Shown in pieces: positions 7,752 to 16,302 of a DNA stretch of 64,000 nucleotides. The stretch lies in contig CAWFFM010000010.1 in NCBI GenBank assembly GCA_963815125.1, positions 1 through 64,000 of the forward strand. The letters run 5' to 3'. This stretch comes from Actinocatenispora sp963815125. GTDB taxonomy: Bacteria > Actinomycetota > Actinomycetes > Mycobacteriales > Micromonosporaceae. The notes below the pieces were generated by a model. That model did not search any database, was not told the origin of the DNA, and saw only the letters and a list, made by a program, of their open reading frames with translations. Made by a program: the position numbers and the translations under genes. Numbering within the stretch: the stretch's first letter is position 1; the number at the start of each line of letters is the position of its first letter.

Positions 7752-8417
7752 CTAGGCCGTAGCCGCCCGCCAGCATCGCCACGCCGACCCCAGCACCAGC
7801 CCCATCGGCAACAGCCACCAGCTCATGGCCAGCAGTACCGGAGCCAGGGCGGTCCATCCGGCCGGCGTCAACCCGACCAGCAGCAGGCCGCCGCCGACGA
7901 TCGCCACCAGCGCGATCGGCGTACCCACCGCCATCGCCCGAGCCTCACCGCGCCGTGGCGGCCGGCGTCGTACGGCCCGCCCGAACACGACGATCGCTGC
8001 AGCCGACAGGACCAGGGACGCGAGCGCCAGGACGTCGACCGTACGGGACAGCAGGGTGTAGCCCGCCATGGGATGCGAGCCGCCCCACCACTGGTCCCAC
8101 CGCCCGGAGGCACCCGACAACGCGGCGAGAAGATGCCGGGTACCCAGCACAGCCAACAGTCCCCAGGCGGTACGGCGGGCGTGCGTGTAGGCCAGTACAT
8201 CCTGAAGTTCGGCGGCGATCTCCGCGGCGGAACCGAACTGGTCGACGGCCTGCCGACGTGCCTCGCGGCACGGGATGCCGGCGTGTTCGGCGTCCTCGGC
8301 CGAATCCACCAGCGCATCACGGATCTCCGTCAACATGCTCGTACGCATTCGGCGGGAACCCCGCAACCGGCGCCCGACCGCCATGACGTAGTCGTCGATC
8401 AGATCCGTACCGGTCAC
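7752..8417 (-). CDS. HAAS/permease-prefix-domain membrane protein
   Basis: A 221-residue protein. The N-terminal 90 residues (IDDYVMAVGRRLRGSRRMRT, EIRDALVDSAEDAEHAG, AVDQFGSAAEIAAEL) form the helical domain found in PadR-associated HAAS/permease-prefix proteins. Four hydrophobic helices follow at about 85-105, 115-140, 160-180 and 185-205. Start is GTG. Such proteins transmit or partner PadR-controlled stress responses (family knowledge); its transcript converges on padR. Confidence 0.75.
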   Translation of the reverse strand: MTGTDLIDDYVMAVGRRLRGSRRMRTSMLTEIRDALVDSAEDAEHAGIPCREARRQAVDQFGSAAEIAAELQDVLAYTHARRTAWGLLAVLGTRHLLAALSGASGRWDQWWGGSHPMAGYTLLSRTVDVLALASLVLSAAAIVVFGRAVRRRPPRRGEARAMAVGTPIALVAIVGGGLLLVGLTPAGWTALAPVLLAMSWWLLPMGLVLGSAWRCWRAATA

Positions 8418-8484
8418 AGCTGCCAGTATCCCTCGAACCCGTCCGCGAGGGCTCCACTGAAACTGCGGGGGCCGGGAAACGCGG

Positions 8485-8519
8485 AACGCCGGCCCGGGTC
8501 GTGGACCCGGGCCGGCGTT
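8485..8519. terminator. Terminator hairpin after tRNA-Ser
   Basis: A perfect 16-bp stem with a GTG loop between tRNA-Ser (minus) and the next gene. A short T-run follows on the plus side. It shares its core (GGCCCGGGTCGTGGACCCGG) with the hairpin at 6653-6679. Confidence 0.8.
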
Positions 8520-8533
8520 TCTGCACTTCAGGG

Positions 8534-8624
8534 CGGAGGCTCGGGGATTTGAACCCCGGATGGGGGATAAACCCCAAACCCGCTTAGCAGGCGGGCGCCA
8601 TAGACCGGACTAGGCGAAGCCTCC
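8534..8624 (-). tRNA. tRNA-Ser (anticodon GCT)
   Basis: The minus strand gives a 91-nt class II tRNA: acceptor GGAGGCT, anticodon stem CCCGC/GCGGG with loop CTGCTAA (anticodon GCT), a long variable arm and a T arm with GGTTCAAATCC. The discriminator is G. The CCA end is not encoded (CCC follows). Confidence 0.96.
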
Positions 8625-8742
8625 CTGACGACGGCGATACCGCCGCTGCCGGTCGAGAATACAGTGCCGCCGCGGCTGAGGGCAAAGGGCATACCGGAAC
8701 TGGCCGCGAGCCGGCCCACGAGCCGACCCGGGGAGGTCCGGC

Positions 8743-9549
8743 TCACAGCCAGGAGACGTGCGAATGCAGCAGGTCGTAGCCGACGAACGACACGATGTCC
8801 AGCAGGCTGTGCGCCACGATCAGCGGCGCGACCCGCTTCGTACGCAGGAAGAACAGGCCGAACAGCACGCCCATCACGGCGTTGCCGATGAACCCGCCGA
8901 AACCTTGGTACAGATGGTACGAACCACGCAGCAGGGCACTGACCGCCAGCACGGCCGGCACCCGCCAACCGAACTGCCGCAGCCGGGTGATCAGGTAGCC
9001 GACCACCACGACCTCCTCCAGCACGGCGTTCTGCACCGCGGCGAGGACCAGTACCGGGACCGCCCACCAGACCGACGGCAGCGCGGACGGTACGACGTTC
9101 GCGGCGATGCCCAGCGCGCGGGCCGCGAAGTACAGGCCGAGCCCGGGGATGCCGATGCACAGCGCCACGAGCGCGCCGCTGGCCAGGTCGAAGCGCGGGC
9201 GGCGCAGGTCCACGCCGATGGTCCGGCCGGCCGGCGGGTCGGTACGACCCAGCAGGTGCACCGCGAGCAGCGCCGGTACGACCGAGAAGGCGATGCCGAG
9301 CAGCTGGTACGTCAGGTCCAGCCAGGGTCGGCCGGGCGCCTGCGAAGCATTGAGGGTGGCGCTCTGGTCGGCCAGCGCCTTCGTCGCGGTCAGCTTGCCG
9401 AGCAGGTTGACCGCCGCGTACACCCCGGACTGGCCGAGCGACACGGCCAGTACGAGCAGCACCTCGATACCCAGCGTGCGCCGACCCAGTTGCTCCGACG
9501 CGCTGGCCGGCCCCGGCGGATCGGCGGCCGGCATCGACGGGTTGCTCAC
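8743..9549 (-). CDS. CPBP-family intramembrane protease-like protein
   Basis: A 268-residue multi-spanning protein with about eight hydrophobic helices. The CPBP (Abi) motifs are recognisable: motif 1 as LEEVVVVGYL, motif 2 as LLRGSYHLYQGFGGF and motif 3 as AHSLLD. Motif 1 keeps the Glu pair, but the usual following Arg (EExxxR) is replaced, so activity is uncertain. CPBP proteins are Rce1-like integral membrane proteases or bacteriocin-immunity factors. Start is GTG. Single gene; role unknown. Confidence 0.85.
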   Translation of the reverse strand: MSNPSMPAADPPGPASASEQLGRRTLGIEVLLVLAVSLGQSGVYAAVNLLGKLTATKALADQSATLNASQAPGRPWLDLTYQLLGIAFSVVPALLAVHLLGRTDPPAGRTIGVDLRRPRFDLASGALVALCIGIPGLGLYFAARALGIAANVVPSALPSVWWAVPVLVLAAVQNAVLEEVVVVGYLITRLRQFGWRVPAVLAVSALLRGSYHLYQGFGGFIGNAVMGVLFGLFFLRTKRVAPLIVAHSLLDIVSFVGYDLLHSHVSWL

Positions 9550-9578
9550 CGCCCCAGCATGCCAGCGGCCCGCATGTT

Positions 9579-10187
9579 TCAGCTCAGGCAGGTACGGAAG
9601 ACCTCGGTGAGCCGGTGCAGGAGTTCGGGGCCGGTGGGTCCGTCGGCGGCGAGCAGGCGGCGGACCGTACCGGTGCCGGACAGTACGGCCGCGCAGAGCA
9701 CCGCCCGGCTGCGCGCCTCCGGCCCCGGCAGCTGGGTGGACAGCGGCCCGATCAGCAGGTTCTCCAAACGTTCGCGGAGCAGTTCACGGATCTCCGGTGC
9801 CTCGGCGGATGCGCGGATCGCGGCGGTCAGGCTGTGGCCGGAGTCCGGCCCGAGTGGCCGCAGCGCATATTCGGCGAGGTGGCGGGGCAGCTCGTCGAGC
9901 GGTACGTCGGCCAGTACCGGCAGCCGCCGTTCGGCGGTGAGCACCGCGTCGAACAGGCCGAGCTTGGAGCCGTAGTACCGGTTGATGAGGGACAGGTTGA
10001 CGCCGGCCGCGGCGGCGATGGCCCGTACGGTGGCCGCGCGGTACCCCTGCTCGGCGAACAGCCGGGCCGCCTCGGCGAGGATCCGCGCCTCGGTGGCCTG
10101 CCGGTCCCGGCGCGGCGCGGCACACCCGTCGGCCGGGCCCGGATCGGCGGGCTCGGGGCTCCAGGGCCCGGCGGTACGCATCGTCAC
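9579..10187 (-). CDS. TetR-family transcriptional regulator
   Basis: A 202-residue protein. After a Pro/Ala-rich N terminus, the TetR HTH occupies about residues 30-75 (RILAEAARLFAEQGYRAATV, RAIAAAAGVNLSLINRYYGS). The C-terminal ligand domain is short and not assignable to a ligand. It lies 46 bases beyond the end of the MHS transporter gene on the same strand, so it is probably cotranscribed with it or read from its own promoter. Confidence 0.9.
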   Translation of the reverse strand: MTMRTAGPWSPEPADPGPADGCAAPRRDRQATEARILAEAARLFAEQGYRAATVRAIAAAAGVNLSLINRYYGSKLGLFDAVLTAERRLPVLADVPLDELPRHLAEYALRPLGPDSGHSLTAAIRASAEAPEIRELLRERLENLLIGPLSTQLPGPEARSRAVLCAAVLSGTGTVRRLLAADGPTGPELLHRLTEVFRTCLS

Positions 10188-10233
10188 GGCGCCATCGTAG
10201 GGAGCCGCGTACCGCCGAACCTCGGGGAACCGG

Positions 10234-11541
10234 TCAGACGTCCAGTGGCCGGCGGGCGGTCTCCCGCAGGAACAGGTACACCACCAGCGAGATCAGGCAC
10301 AGCACGGCGACGTACCAGGGGAACAGTCCGGGATGTCCGAGCGACTTGAACAGGGTCCCGACGTACGGCGCGGTACCACCGAACAGCGCCACGGTCAGTG
10401 AGTACGGGAAGCCGATGCCGGCGGCCCGTACCCGGGCCGGGAACACCTCGGCGTTGACCGCCGCGGCGATCGACGTGTAACCGGTGAGCAGCACCATGCC
10501 CACGCACTGGATCAGCAGCAGCGAGCCGAACGCGTCGGACAGCAGGTGCAGCATCGGCACGATCAGTACGGCGAACCCGGCGGCGAACGCGATCAGCATC
10601 GGCTTGCGGCCGATCCGGTCGGACAGCATCCCGCCCAGCGGCTGGATCAGCGCGAAGAACGCCAGCGCGATCGTGCTGACCACCAGCGCCTTCGACTTGT
10701 CGAAGTCGACGGCCTGCTCGGCGTAGGAGGGCAGGTACACCGTCCAGCTGTAGTACGCGATGGTGCCGCCGATCGTGATGCCGCAGATCAGCAGAGACTG
10801 GCGGGGGAAACGGCCCAGCGCCTCGAACAGCCCCGGGCGGCGGGCGGCGGGGTCGCTGCGGTGTGTCTCCACGGCGCCGCGCCGGATCCAGAACCCGACG
10901 AGGCTGAGTACGGCGCCGAGCAGGAACGGCAGCCGCCAGCCCCAGTTGCTCATGGCCGAGTCGGACAGCGTGCTGGACAGCAGCGCGCCGAGTCCGGAGG
11001 CGATGAGCTGGCCGATGGTGGTGGACACGTACTGGAAGCTGGAGAACAGCCCGCGCCGCTGTGGTCGCGCGGACTCCACCAGGAAGGTGCTCGACGCGGC
11101 GAACTCGCCGCCGATCGACAGCCCGGAGATCAGCCGGGCCAGTACCAGCAGGATCGGGGAGAGCACACCGATCGTCGCGTAGCCGGGCAGGACGCCGAGC
11201 AGCAGGCTGCCGCCGCCCATCATCAGGATGGTGAGGGTCAGGGTGTTGCGTCGACCGATCCGGTCGGCGACGCTGCCGAGCAGCAGACCGCCGATCGGGC
11301 GCATGAAGAAGCCGACCGCGAATACCGCGAACGTGTCGAGCAGGGCGGTCAGTGCGTTGCCCTGGGGGAAGATCGCCGCGGCGAAGAACGGCGCCAGGAA
11401 CGAGTAGGCGTACCAGTCGTACCACTCGACGGTGTTGCCGATCGTCGCCGCGGTGATCTGGCGGACCCGGTTGCGGCCGGCGAGCGGGTCTCCCGGTTCC
11501 TCGGTAAGGGGGTCGGGCGGGGCGGGGTCGGTGCCGTCCAT
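10234..11541 (-). CDS. MHS-family MFS transporter (organic acid/zwitterion:proton symporter type)
   Basis: A 435-residue, 12-helix permease of the metabolite:H+ symporter family. Family signatures are ATIGNTVEWYDWYAYSF at the first helix, GSVADRIGRRNTL in loop 2-3, SIGGEFAASSTFLVE in helix 4-5 and LSDRIGRKP in loop 8-9. MHS members import alpha-ketoglutarate, citrate, proline/betaine or shikimate. It is divergent from the deacetylase/deaminase operon across a structured 360-base region, so I infer that it may import the carboxylated substrate of that pathway. RBS GGAAGGA precedes the ATG. Confidence 0.88.
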   Translation of the reverse strand: MDGTDPAPPDPLTEEPGDPLAGRNRVRQITAATIGNTVEWYDWYAYSFLAPFFAAAIFPQGNALTALLDTFAVFAVGFFMRPIGGLLLGSVADRIGRRNTLTLTILMMGGGSLLLGVLPGYATIGVLSPILLVLARLISGLSIGGEFAASSTFLVESARPQRRGLFSSFQYVSTTIGQLIASGLGALLSSTLSDSAMSNWGWRLPFLLGAVLSLVGFWIRRGAVETHRSDPAARRPGLFEALGRFPRQSLLICGITIGGTIAYYSWTVYLPSYAEQAVDFDKSKALVVSTIALAFFALIQPLGGMLSDRIGRKPMLIAFAAGFAVLIVPMLHLLSDAFGSLLLIQCVGMVLLTGYTSIAAAVNAEVFPARVRAAGIGFPYSLTVALFGGTAPYVGTLFKSLGHPGLFPWYVAVLCLISLVVYLFLRETARRPLDV

Positions 11542-11740
11542 GGCTGGGGTCCTTCCCGTGGGGGGCGGGCGTGGTCATGATGACCCACCGCCGGCCCGGC
11601 GGCCACTGCTGTTCCTGCCAGGCGGGACACGACGGGCGGTCCGGGACGGGGCCGCCACCGGGGTGGAGCCGCTGGTAGATCGGACCCTGGGGAGGATGCG
11701 GAAGGTTTGTCCAGGAGGTTTGTGGGGGATGGAACCTTCG

Positions 11741-11810
11741 CGGCTGGGTGCGGTCGACCGGGGGGCAGCACGATCACCCTCGTGCTGAAGTGGTCGGCCG
11801 CACCCAGCCG
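11741..11810. promoter_or_regulatory. Nested inverted-repeat structure in divergent promoter region
   Basis: An outer perfect 13-bp stem (CGGCTGGGTGCGG at 11741-11753 with 11798-11810) encloses an inner 8-bp stem CAGCACGA/TCGTGCTG (11766-11773, 11780-11787). It sits between the MHS transporter and the catabolic operon. It could be a leader structure for either transcript or a terminator; no coding sequence is involved. Confidence 0.5.
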
Positions 11811-11822
11811 CCCTTTCCGGCA

Positions 11823-11837
11823 TTGTGCGATGCACAA
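11823..11837. promoter_or_regulatory. Palindrome TTGTGC-GAT-GCACAA, candidate IclR operator
   Basis: A perfect 6+6 inverted repeat with a 3-base centre lies 68 bases before the first gene of the operon, which itself encodes an IclR regulator. IclR proteins commonly bind short dyads of this sort (family knowledge). The link is inferred. Confidence 0.55.
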
Positions 11838-11904
11838 CTCTGTCTCAAAATTGCGGCAGGATGGTCGTACCGTCTCCTAGGTTGGCTCTCGGAGGTGGCA
11901 CGGC

Positions 11905-13476
11905 GTGTACGACGTACTGGTCCGGGGCGGCTGGCTGCTGGATGGCACCGGCGCCGCCGCGTACCGGGCCGACCTGGGCATCCGCGGTGACCGGATCGCC
12001 ACGATCGGGCGGCTCGACGACGCGCGGGCACACCACGAACTCGACGCCGCCGGCCGGTACGTGGTGCCCGGGTTCGTCGACGCGCACGTCCACGGTGACG
12101 CCCTGGTCCTGGACCGGTCGGTGCAGCTTGCCGCCTTGCGGCAGGGCGTGACGAGTTTCGTACTCGGCCAGGACGGGCTGTCGTTCGCGCCCGCCGACCC
12201 GGCCACCCTCGCCTACACCAGCCGGTACTTCGCCGCCGTGAACGGGCCGCACCCGGGGCTGGGCGCCGGGCCGGTGACGGTGGCCGGCCTGCTCGCCGGC
12301 TACACCGGGCACACCGCACTCAACGCCGCGTACCTGGCGCCGCACGGCACCATCCGCCACCAGGTGATGGGTACCGCCGAGCGGCCGGCGAGCGGTGACG
12401 AACTGGCCGCGATGCGCCGGCTGGTCGTCCAGGCCCTGGACGAGGGCGCGGTCGGCCTGTCCACCGGCCTGGAGTACACCCCGGGCCGGTACGCCGACGC
12501 GGCGGAACTGGCCGAACTCTGCCGGCCGGTCGCCACCCGGGGCCTGCCGTACGTCACCCACATGCGCGGCTACGAATCGCACGCCGCGCAGGGCGTGGCG
12601 GAGGTCCGTACGATCGCCCGCGCCACCGGGGTCGCCGCGCACATCTCGCACTACCACGGGCCGGCCGCCGAACTGCTCGCGCTGGTCGACGACAGCCGGG
12701 CCGAGGGCATCGACCTTACCTTCGACAGCTACCCGTACCTGCGGGGCAGCAGCATCCTGGCGATGGTGGTCCTGCCGCCGTGGCTGCCCGCCGGCGACCC
12801 GGACCGTACCGTGGCGCTGCTCGCCGATCCGGCGGTACGCAGCCGCCTGGACACCGAATGGTTCTCCGAGCGCGCCGAGCTGTGGGAACGCATCACGTTC
12901 TCGCACGTACCGTCCGAACGGTGGCGGTGGGCCGAGGGCCGTTCGATGCCGGAGGTCGCGGTGCGGGCCGGACTGACCCCGGCGGACACCTGCGTGCAGC
13001 TGCTGGCCGCGACCGCGCTGCAGGTGGGCTGCGTGTTCGGTCAGCCACCGACCAACAGCGAGGAGTCGGTACGCGCGCTGCTCCGGCACCCGGCGCAGAT
13101 GGGCAGTTCGGACGGCATCTACGTCGGCGGGCACCCGCATCCGCGGGGCTGGGGCGCGTTCGCCCGGGTGCTGGCCCACCACGTACGACAGCTGCACGAC
13201 CTGACCTGGCCGGAGGCCGTCGTCCATCTGTCCGCGCATCCGGCCCGCCGGTTCGGTTTCGCCGACCGGGGTCTGCTGCGCGCCGGCGCCGCCGCCGATG
13301 TGGCGCTGATCGACCCGGACCGGGTGGCCGACATCGCCACCTACCGGGACCCGAAACGGCCCGCCGTAGGGGTGGACGACGTACTGGTCAACGGCCGGCC
13401 GGTGCTCGCCGGCGGTGAGCTGACCGACGAGCTGCCCGGCCGGGCGTTGAGGCCCGTTCCGGGGACGTCATCGTGA
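11905..13476 (+). CDS. N-acyl-D-amino-acid deacylase family amidohydrolase
   Basis: A 523-residue metallo-hydrolase of the D-aminoacylase group. The metal site begins with GFVDAHVHGD (about residues 56-65), followed by EGAVGLSTGLEYTPGRYAD, THMRGYES, HISHYHG and SSDGIYVGGHPHPRGWGAF, the latter holding the catalytic Asp region. It should remove the acyl group from an N-acyl-D-amino acid or N-acetyl-D-glucosaminate to give the free amine. It is the first gene of a six-gene operon and its TGA overlaps the GTG of the IclR gene. Start is GTG with GGAGGTGGC upstream. Confidence 0.85.
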   Translation: MYDVLVRGGWLLDGTGAAAYRADLGIRGDRIATIGRLDDARAHHELDAAGRYVVPGFVDAHVHGDALVLDRSVQLAALRQGVTSFVLGQDGLSFAPADPATLAYTSRYFAAVNGPHPGLGAGPVTVAGLLAGYTGHTALNAAYLAPHGTIRHQVMGTAERPASGDELAAMRRLVVQALDEGAVGLSTGLEYTPGRYADAAELAELCRPVATRGLPYVTHMRGYESHAAQGVAEVRTIARATGVAAHISHYHGPAAELLALVDDSRAEGIDLTFDSYPYLRGSSILAMVVLPPWLPAGDPDRTVALLADPAVRSRLDTEWFSERAELWERITFSHVPSERWRWAEGRSMPEVAVRAGLTPADTCVQLLAATALQVGCVFGQPPTNSEESVRALLRHPAQMGSSDGIYVGGHPHPRGWGAFARVLAHHVRQLHDLTWPEAVVHLSAHPARRFGFADRGLLRAGAAADVALIDPDRVADIATYRDPKRPAVGVDDVLVNGRPVLAGGELTDELPGRALRPVPGTSS

Positions 13477-14348
13477 ACGCGCCGAGTCAGGACCGCGCGG
13501 TGCGCACGCCGGTTCAGGACCATGCCGCGGGCACAACGGGTCAGGGCCGCGCGGCGGGCACGCCGGGCCAGCGGGCCGCGCCGGTCCGCAACCAGTCGTC
13601 CTCGCTGCGCCGGGCGCTGACCATCCTGGCCCAGGTGGAGCGGCAGGCCAGCGGTCCCGGCCTGTCGCTGACCGAACTGTCACATGCGTTGTCGCTCAAC
13701 AAGAGTACGATTCTGCGGCTCACCGTGCCGTTGCAGGAAGCGGGGCTGCTCACCCGCGACCGTGACTCGGGCCGGTTCCGGCTGGGGCTCGGCGCACTGC
13801 GGCTCGGCCAGGCATATCTGTCCACATTGGATCTTCGTACCGTCGCCGCGGAACACCTGCGCGCCCTGCAACGCAGTGCACAGCAGACCTGCCACCTGGT
13901 CGTGTACGACACCACCCAGGTGGTCTACATCGACAAGGTCGAGAACGAGGCGAACGTACGGATGGGTTCCCGGGTCGGTAGCCGGGCCCCGATGTACTGC
14001 ACGGCCGTCGGCAAGGCGATCCTGGCATGGCTGGAGGAGTCCGAGGTGGCCACCGTGGTCTCGGCCGGGCTGCCGGCGGTCACCCCGCACACCATCACCG
14101 ACCCGGACCGGCTGGCCACCGAACTGTCCCGGATCCGGGACCGCGGCTACGCCGTCGACGACCGCGAGAACGAGGCCGACGTACGGTGCGTGGCCGCACC
14201 CGTCTTCGACCACGACGACCGGGTGGTGGGCGCGCTGTCGGTGTCCGGCCTGTCGTCGCGGATGACCGCCTCGACCATCCGGGTACTGGCACCGCAGGTG
14301 GCCCGTACCGGCCGGCAGATCTCCCGGGAACTGGGCTCGGCCCGGTGA
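13473..14348 (+). CDS. IclR-family transcriptional regulator
   Basis: A 291-residue protein. The first 40 residues are a low-complexity Gln/Gly/Ala-rich repeat; the winged helix follows (about 45-105, LSLTELSHALSLNKSTILRL) and then the IclR effector domain with SRVGSRAPMYCTAVGKAILA and GYAVDDRENEADVRCVAAPV. It overlaps the deacylase gene by 4 bases (GTGA). It most likely senses a pathway intermediate and acts on the palindrome at 11823-11837. Confidence 0.9.
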   Translation: MNAPSQDRAVRTPVQDHAAGTTGQGRAAGTPGQRAAPVRNQSSSLRRALTILAQVERQASGPGLSLTELSHALSLNKSTILRLTVPLQEAGLLTRDRDSGRFRLGLGALRLGQAYLSTLDLRTVAAEHLRALQRSAQQTCHLVVYDTTQVVYIDKVENEANVRMGSRVGSRAPMYCTAVGKAILAWLEESEVATVVSAGLPAVTPHTITDPDRLATELSRIRDRGYAVDDRENEADVRCVAAPVFDHDDRVVGALSVSGLSSRMTASTIRVLAPQVARTGRQISRELGSAR

Positions 14349-14371
14349 CCGGTACGTGTGAGGAGCACCAG

Positions 14372-15625
14372 ATGGCACTGAGAATGCCCGAGGAGTACCT
14401 GGACTGGCGTACCAAGGGGCTGTGGCTGCCCGGCAGCCGGCTGCCCGCCGGCGAGTTCGCCGCCGCCCGGCACGACATCTTCACCGGGCCGTTCAGTTGG
14501 CCGCTGATGGTGCTGCACCGCGACGCCGTCGAGCACAACCTGGCGACCATGGCCGAGTTCTGTACCCGGCACGGCCTGGAGTTCGCGCCGCACGGCAAGA
14601 CCACGATGGCGCCGAAACTGTTCCAGGCCCAGTTGGAGGCCGGCGCCTGGGGCATCACCCTGGCCACCGCCAACCAGGTACTCACCGCGCGGGGTTTCGG
14701 CGTACCGCGCATCTTCCTGGCCAACGAGCTGCTCGACCCGGTGGCGCTGCGCTGGCTGATCGCCGAACGGGAACGCGACCCGGCGTTCGAGTTCCTCTGC
14801 TACGTGGACTCACCCGGCGGTATCGAGGCGATCCGGGCCGCGCTCGACGAGGTCTCCGGGCAGCGGGAGTTCACCGTCGTGGTCGAACTGGGCCACGCCG
14901 ACGGCCGTACCGGGGCGCGCAGCGTCGCCGAACTGCTGGACGTGGCGAAGGCCGCCGCGTCGGTGCCGGGGATCGCGGTGGTCGGTGTCTCCGGGTACGA
15001 GGGTGGTCTGCCGTCGGTACCGGAGGCGGCCCGCTACCTCGAAACGGTACGGGACGCGGCCGACGAACTGGTCCGGGCCGGTGTGGTCGATGCCCGGCGA
15101 CCGGTGGTGGTGTCCGCCGGTGGCAGCGCGTACTTCGACGCGGTGGCCGACGTACTGGGCGGGAAATGGCAACCCGACTACCCGGTACGCAAACTGCTGC
15201 GCAGCGGCGCGTACGTCAGCCACGACGACGGGACGTACCGGGTGCGGACGCCGTTCAACCGGCTCACCGACGAGGGTGGGCTGGAGGCGGCGCTGGAGAT
15301 CTGGGCGCAGGTCACCTCCACCCCGGAGCCGGGCCTGGCGCTGGCCGCGATGGGCAAGCGGGACGCCCCGTTCGACGAGGGTCTGCCGATACCGCGCCGG
15401 GTGCGCCGCCCCGACGGCAGCACCGTCGACGCGGCGGAGATCCAGGTGACGAAGCTGATGGACCAGCACACCTACCTGGACACCTCGGCCGGGCCGCAGC
15501 TGCGTCCCGGCGACCTGGTCTCGTTCGGCATCTCGCACCCGTGCACCGCGTTCGACAAGTGGCGGGTCCTGCCGCTGGTGGACGCCGACCATCACGTCGT
15601 CGACCTGATCCACACCTACTTCTGA
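14372..15625 (+). CDS. PLP-dependent amino acid deaminase (DSD/D-glucosaminate dehydratase-like)
   Basis: A 417-residue fold type III enzyme (alanine racemase N-terminal barrel plus D-serine dehydratase-like C-terminal domain). The PLP lysine is in FAPHGKTTMAP (K76). The C-terminal SFGISHPCTAFDKW carries the His and Cys that bind zinc in eukaryotic-type D-serine dehydratases. It should eliminate water and ammonia from a beta-hydroxy D-amino acid, giving a 2-oxo acid via an enamine. D-glucosaminate would give 2-keto-3-deoxygluconate, fitting the next two genes. ATG at 14372, RBS GAGGAG. Confidence 0.82.
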   Translation: MALRMPEEYLDWRTKGLWLPGSRLPAGEFAAARHDIFTGPFSWPLMVLHRDAVEHNLATMAEFCTRHGLEFAPHGKTTMAPKLFQAQLEAGAWGITLATANQVLTARGFGVPRIFLANELLDPVALRWLIAERERDPAFEFLCYVDSPGGIEAIRAALDEVSGQREFTVVVELGHADGRTGARSVAELLDVAKAAASVPGIAVVGVSGYEGGLPSVPEAARYLETVRDAADELVRAGVVDARRPVVVSAGGSAYFDAVADVLGGKWQPDYPVRKLLRSGAYVSHDDGTYRVRTPFNRLTDEGGLEAALEIWAQVTSTPEPGLALAAMGKRDAPFDEGLPIPRRVRRPDGSTVDAAEIQVTKLMDQHTYLDTSAGPQLRPGDLVSFGISHPCTAFDKWRVLPLVDADHHVVDLIHTYF

Positions 15626-15648
15626 GAGCTTTCGAGAGGGAAGGGCCC

Positions 15649-16302
15649 ATGACCGTACCGAACCGGCAGACCCCGGGTCCGGCGCTGACCGGGACCGGTG
15701 TCGTACCGATCCTGCGCGGCAAGTCCACCGGCCGGCACCTCGCCGCCGTGATCGACACGTTGGTGGACAACGGGATCCGCTGCCTGGAGATCACCACCAA
15801 CACGCCCGGCGCGTTCGATGCGGTACGCGACGCGCGGTCCCGGCACGGCGACGCGATCGAGCTCGGTATCGGTACGGTGCTGTCGGTCGACGACGTCGCG
15901 GCGGCGCAGCAGGCCGGGGCACAGTTCATCGTCTCGCCGCACACCGATCCGTTGCTGGCCAGCGCGGCGACCGCGCAGGGGCTCGGCTACTACCCGGGCG
16001 CGTTCACCCCGACCGAGGTACTGGCCGCCTGGGAGCTGGGCGCCACCGCGGTCAAGGTGTTCCCGGCCAGTGTCGCCGGACCGCGTTATCTCAAGGAGCT
16101 GCGCGGCCCGATCGACCACGTACCGCTGCTGCCGACCGGCGGCGTGACCCTGGAATCCGTACCGGACTACCTTGCGGCGGGCGCGATCGCGGTCGGCATG
16201 GGTGGGCCGCTGATCGGTGACGCGCTGGACACCGGCGATCTCGACGCGCTGGCCGTACGGACCCGCCGGGTGCTCGCCGTTGTCGCGGAGGCACGGTCGT
16301 GA
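15649..16302 (+). CDS. 2-keto-3-deoxy-6-phosphogluconate aldolase (KDPG/KHG family)
   Basis: A 217-residue class I aldolase, the normal length. It shows GVVPILRGK, the catalytic Glu in CLEITTNTPGA, FIVSPHTDPLL, the Schiff-base lysine in ATAVKVFPAS (K136) and LLPTGGVTLESVPDYLAAGA. It cleaves KDPG to pyruvate and glyceraldehyde 3-phosphate. RBS GAGGGAAG precedes the ATG at 15649. It overlaps the kinase gene by 4 bases, which is consistent with consecutive kinase and aldolase steps. Confidence 0.9.
   Translation: MTVPNRQTPGPALTGTGVVPILRGKSTGRHLAAVIDTLVDNGIRCLEITTNTPGAFDAVRDARSRHGDAIELGIGTVLSVDDVAAAQQAGAQFIVSPHTDPLLASAATAQGLGYYPGAFTPTEVLAAWELGATAVKVFPASVAGPRYLKELRGPIDHVPLLPTGGVTLESVPDYLAAGAIAVGMGGPLIGDALDTGDLDALAVRTRRVLAVVAEARS

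Noticed and set aside
14027..15625. 532-residue reading frame starting inside iclR
   Set aside because: Only the part from the ATG at 14372 matches the deaminase family and has an RBS; the upstream part is the iclR gene read in another frame.
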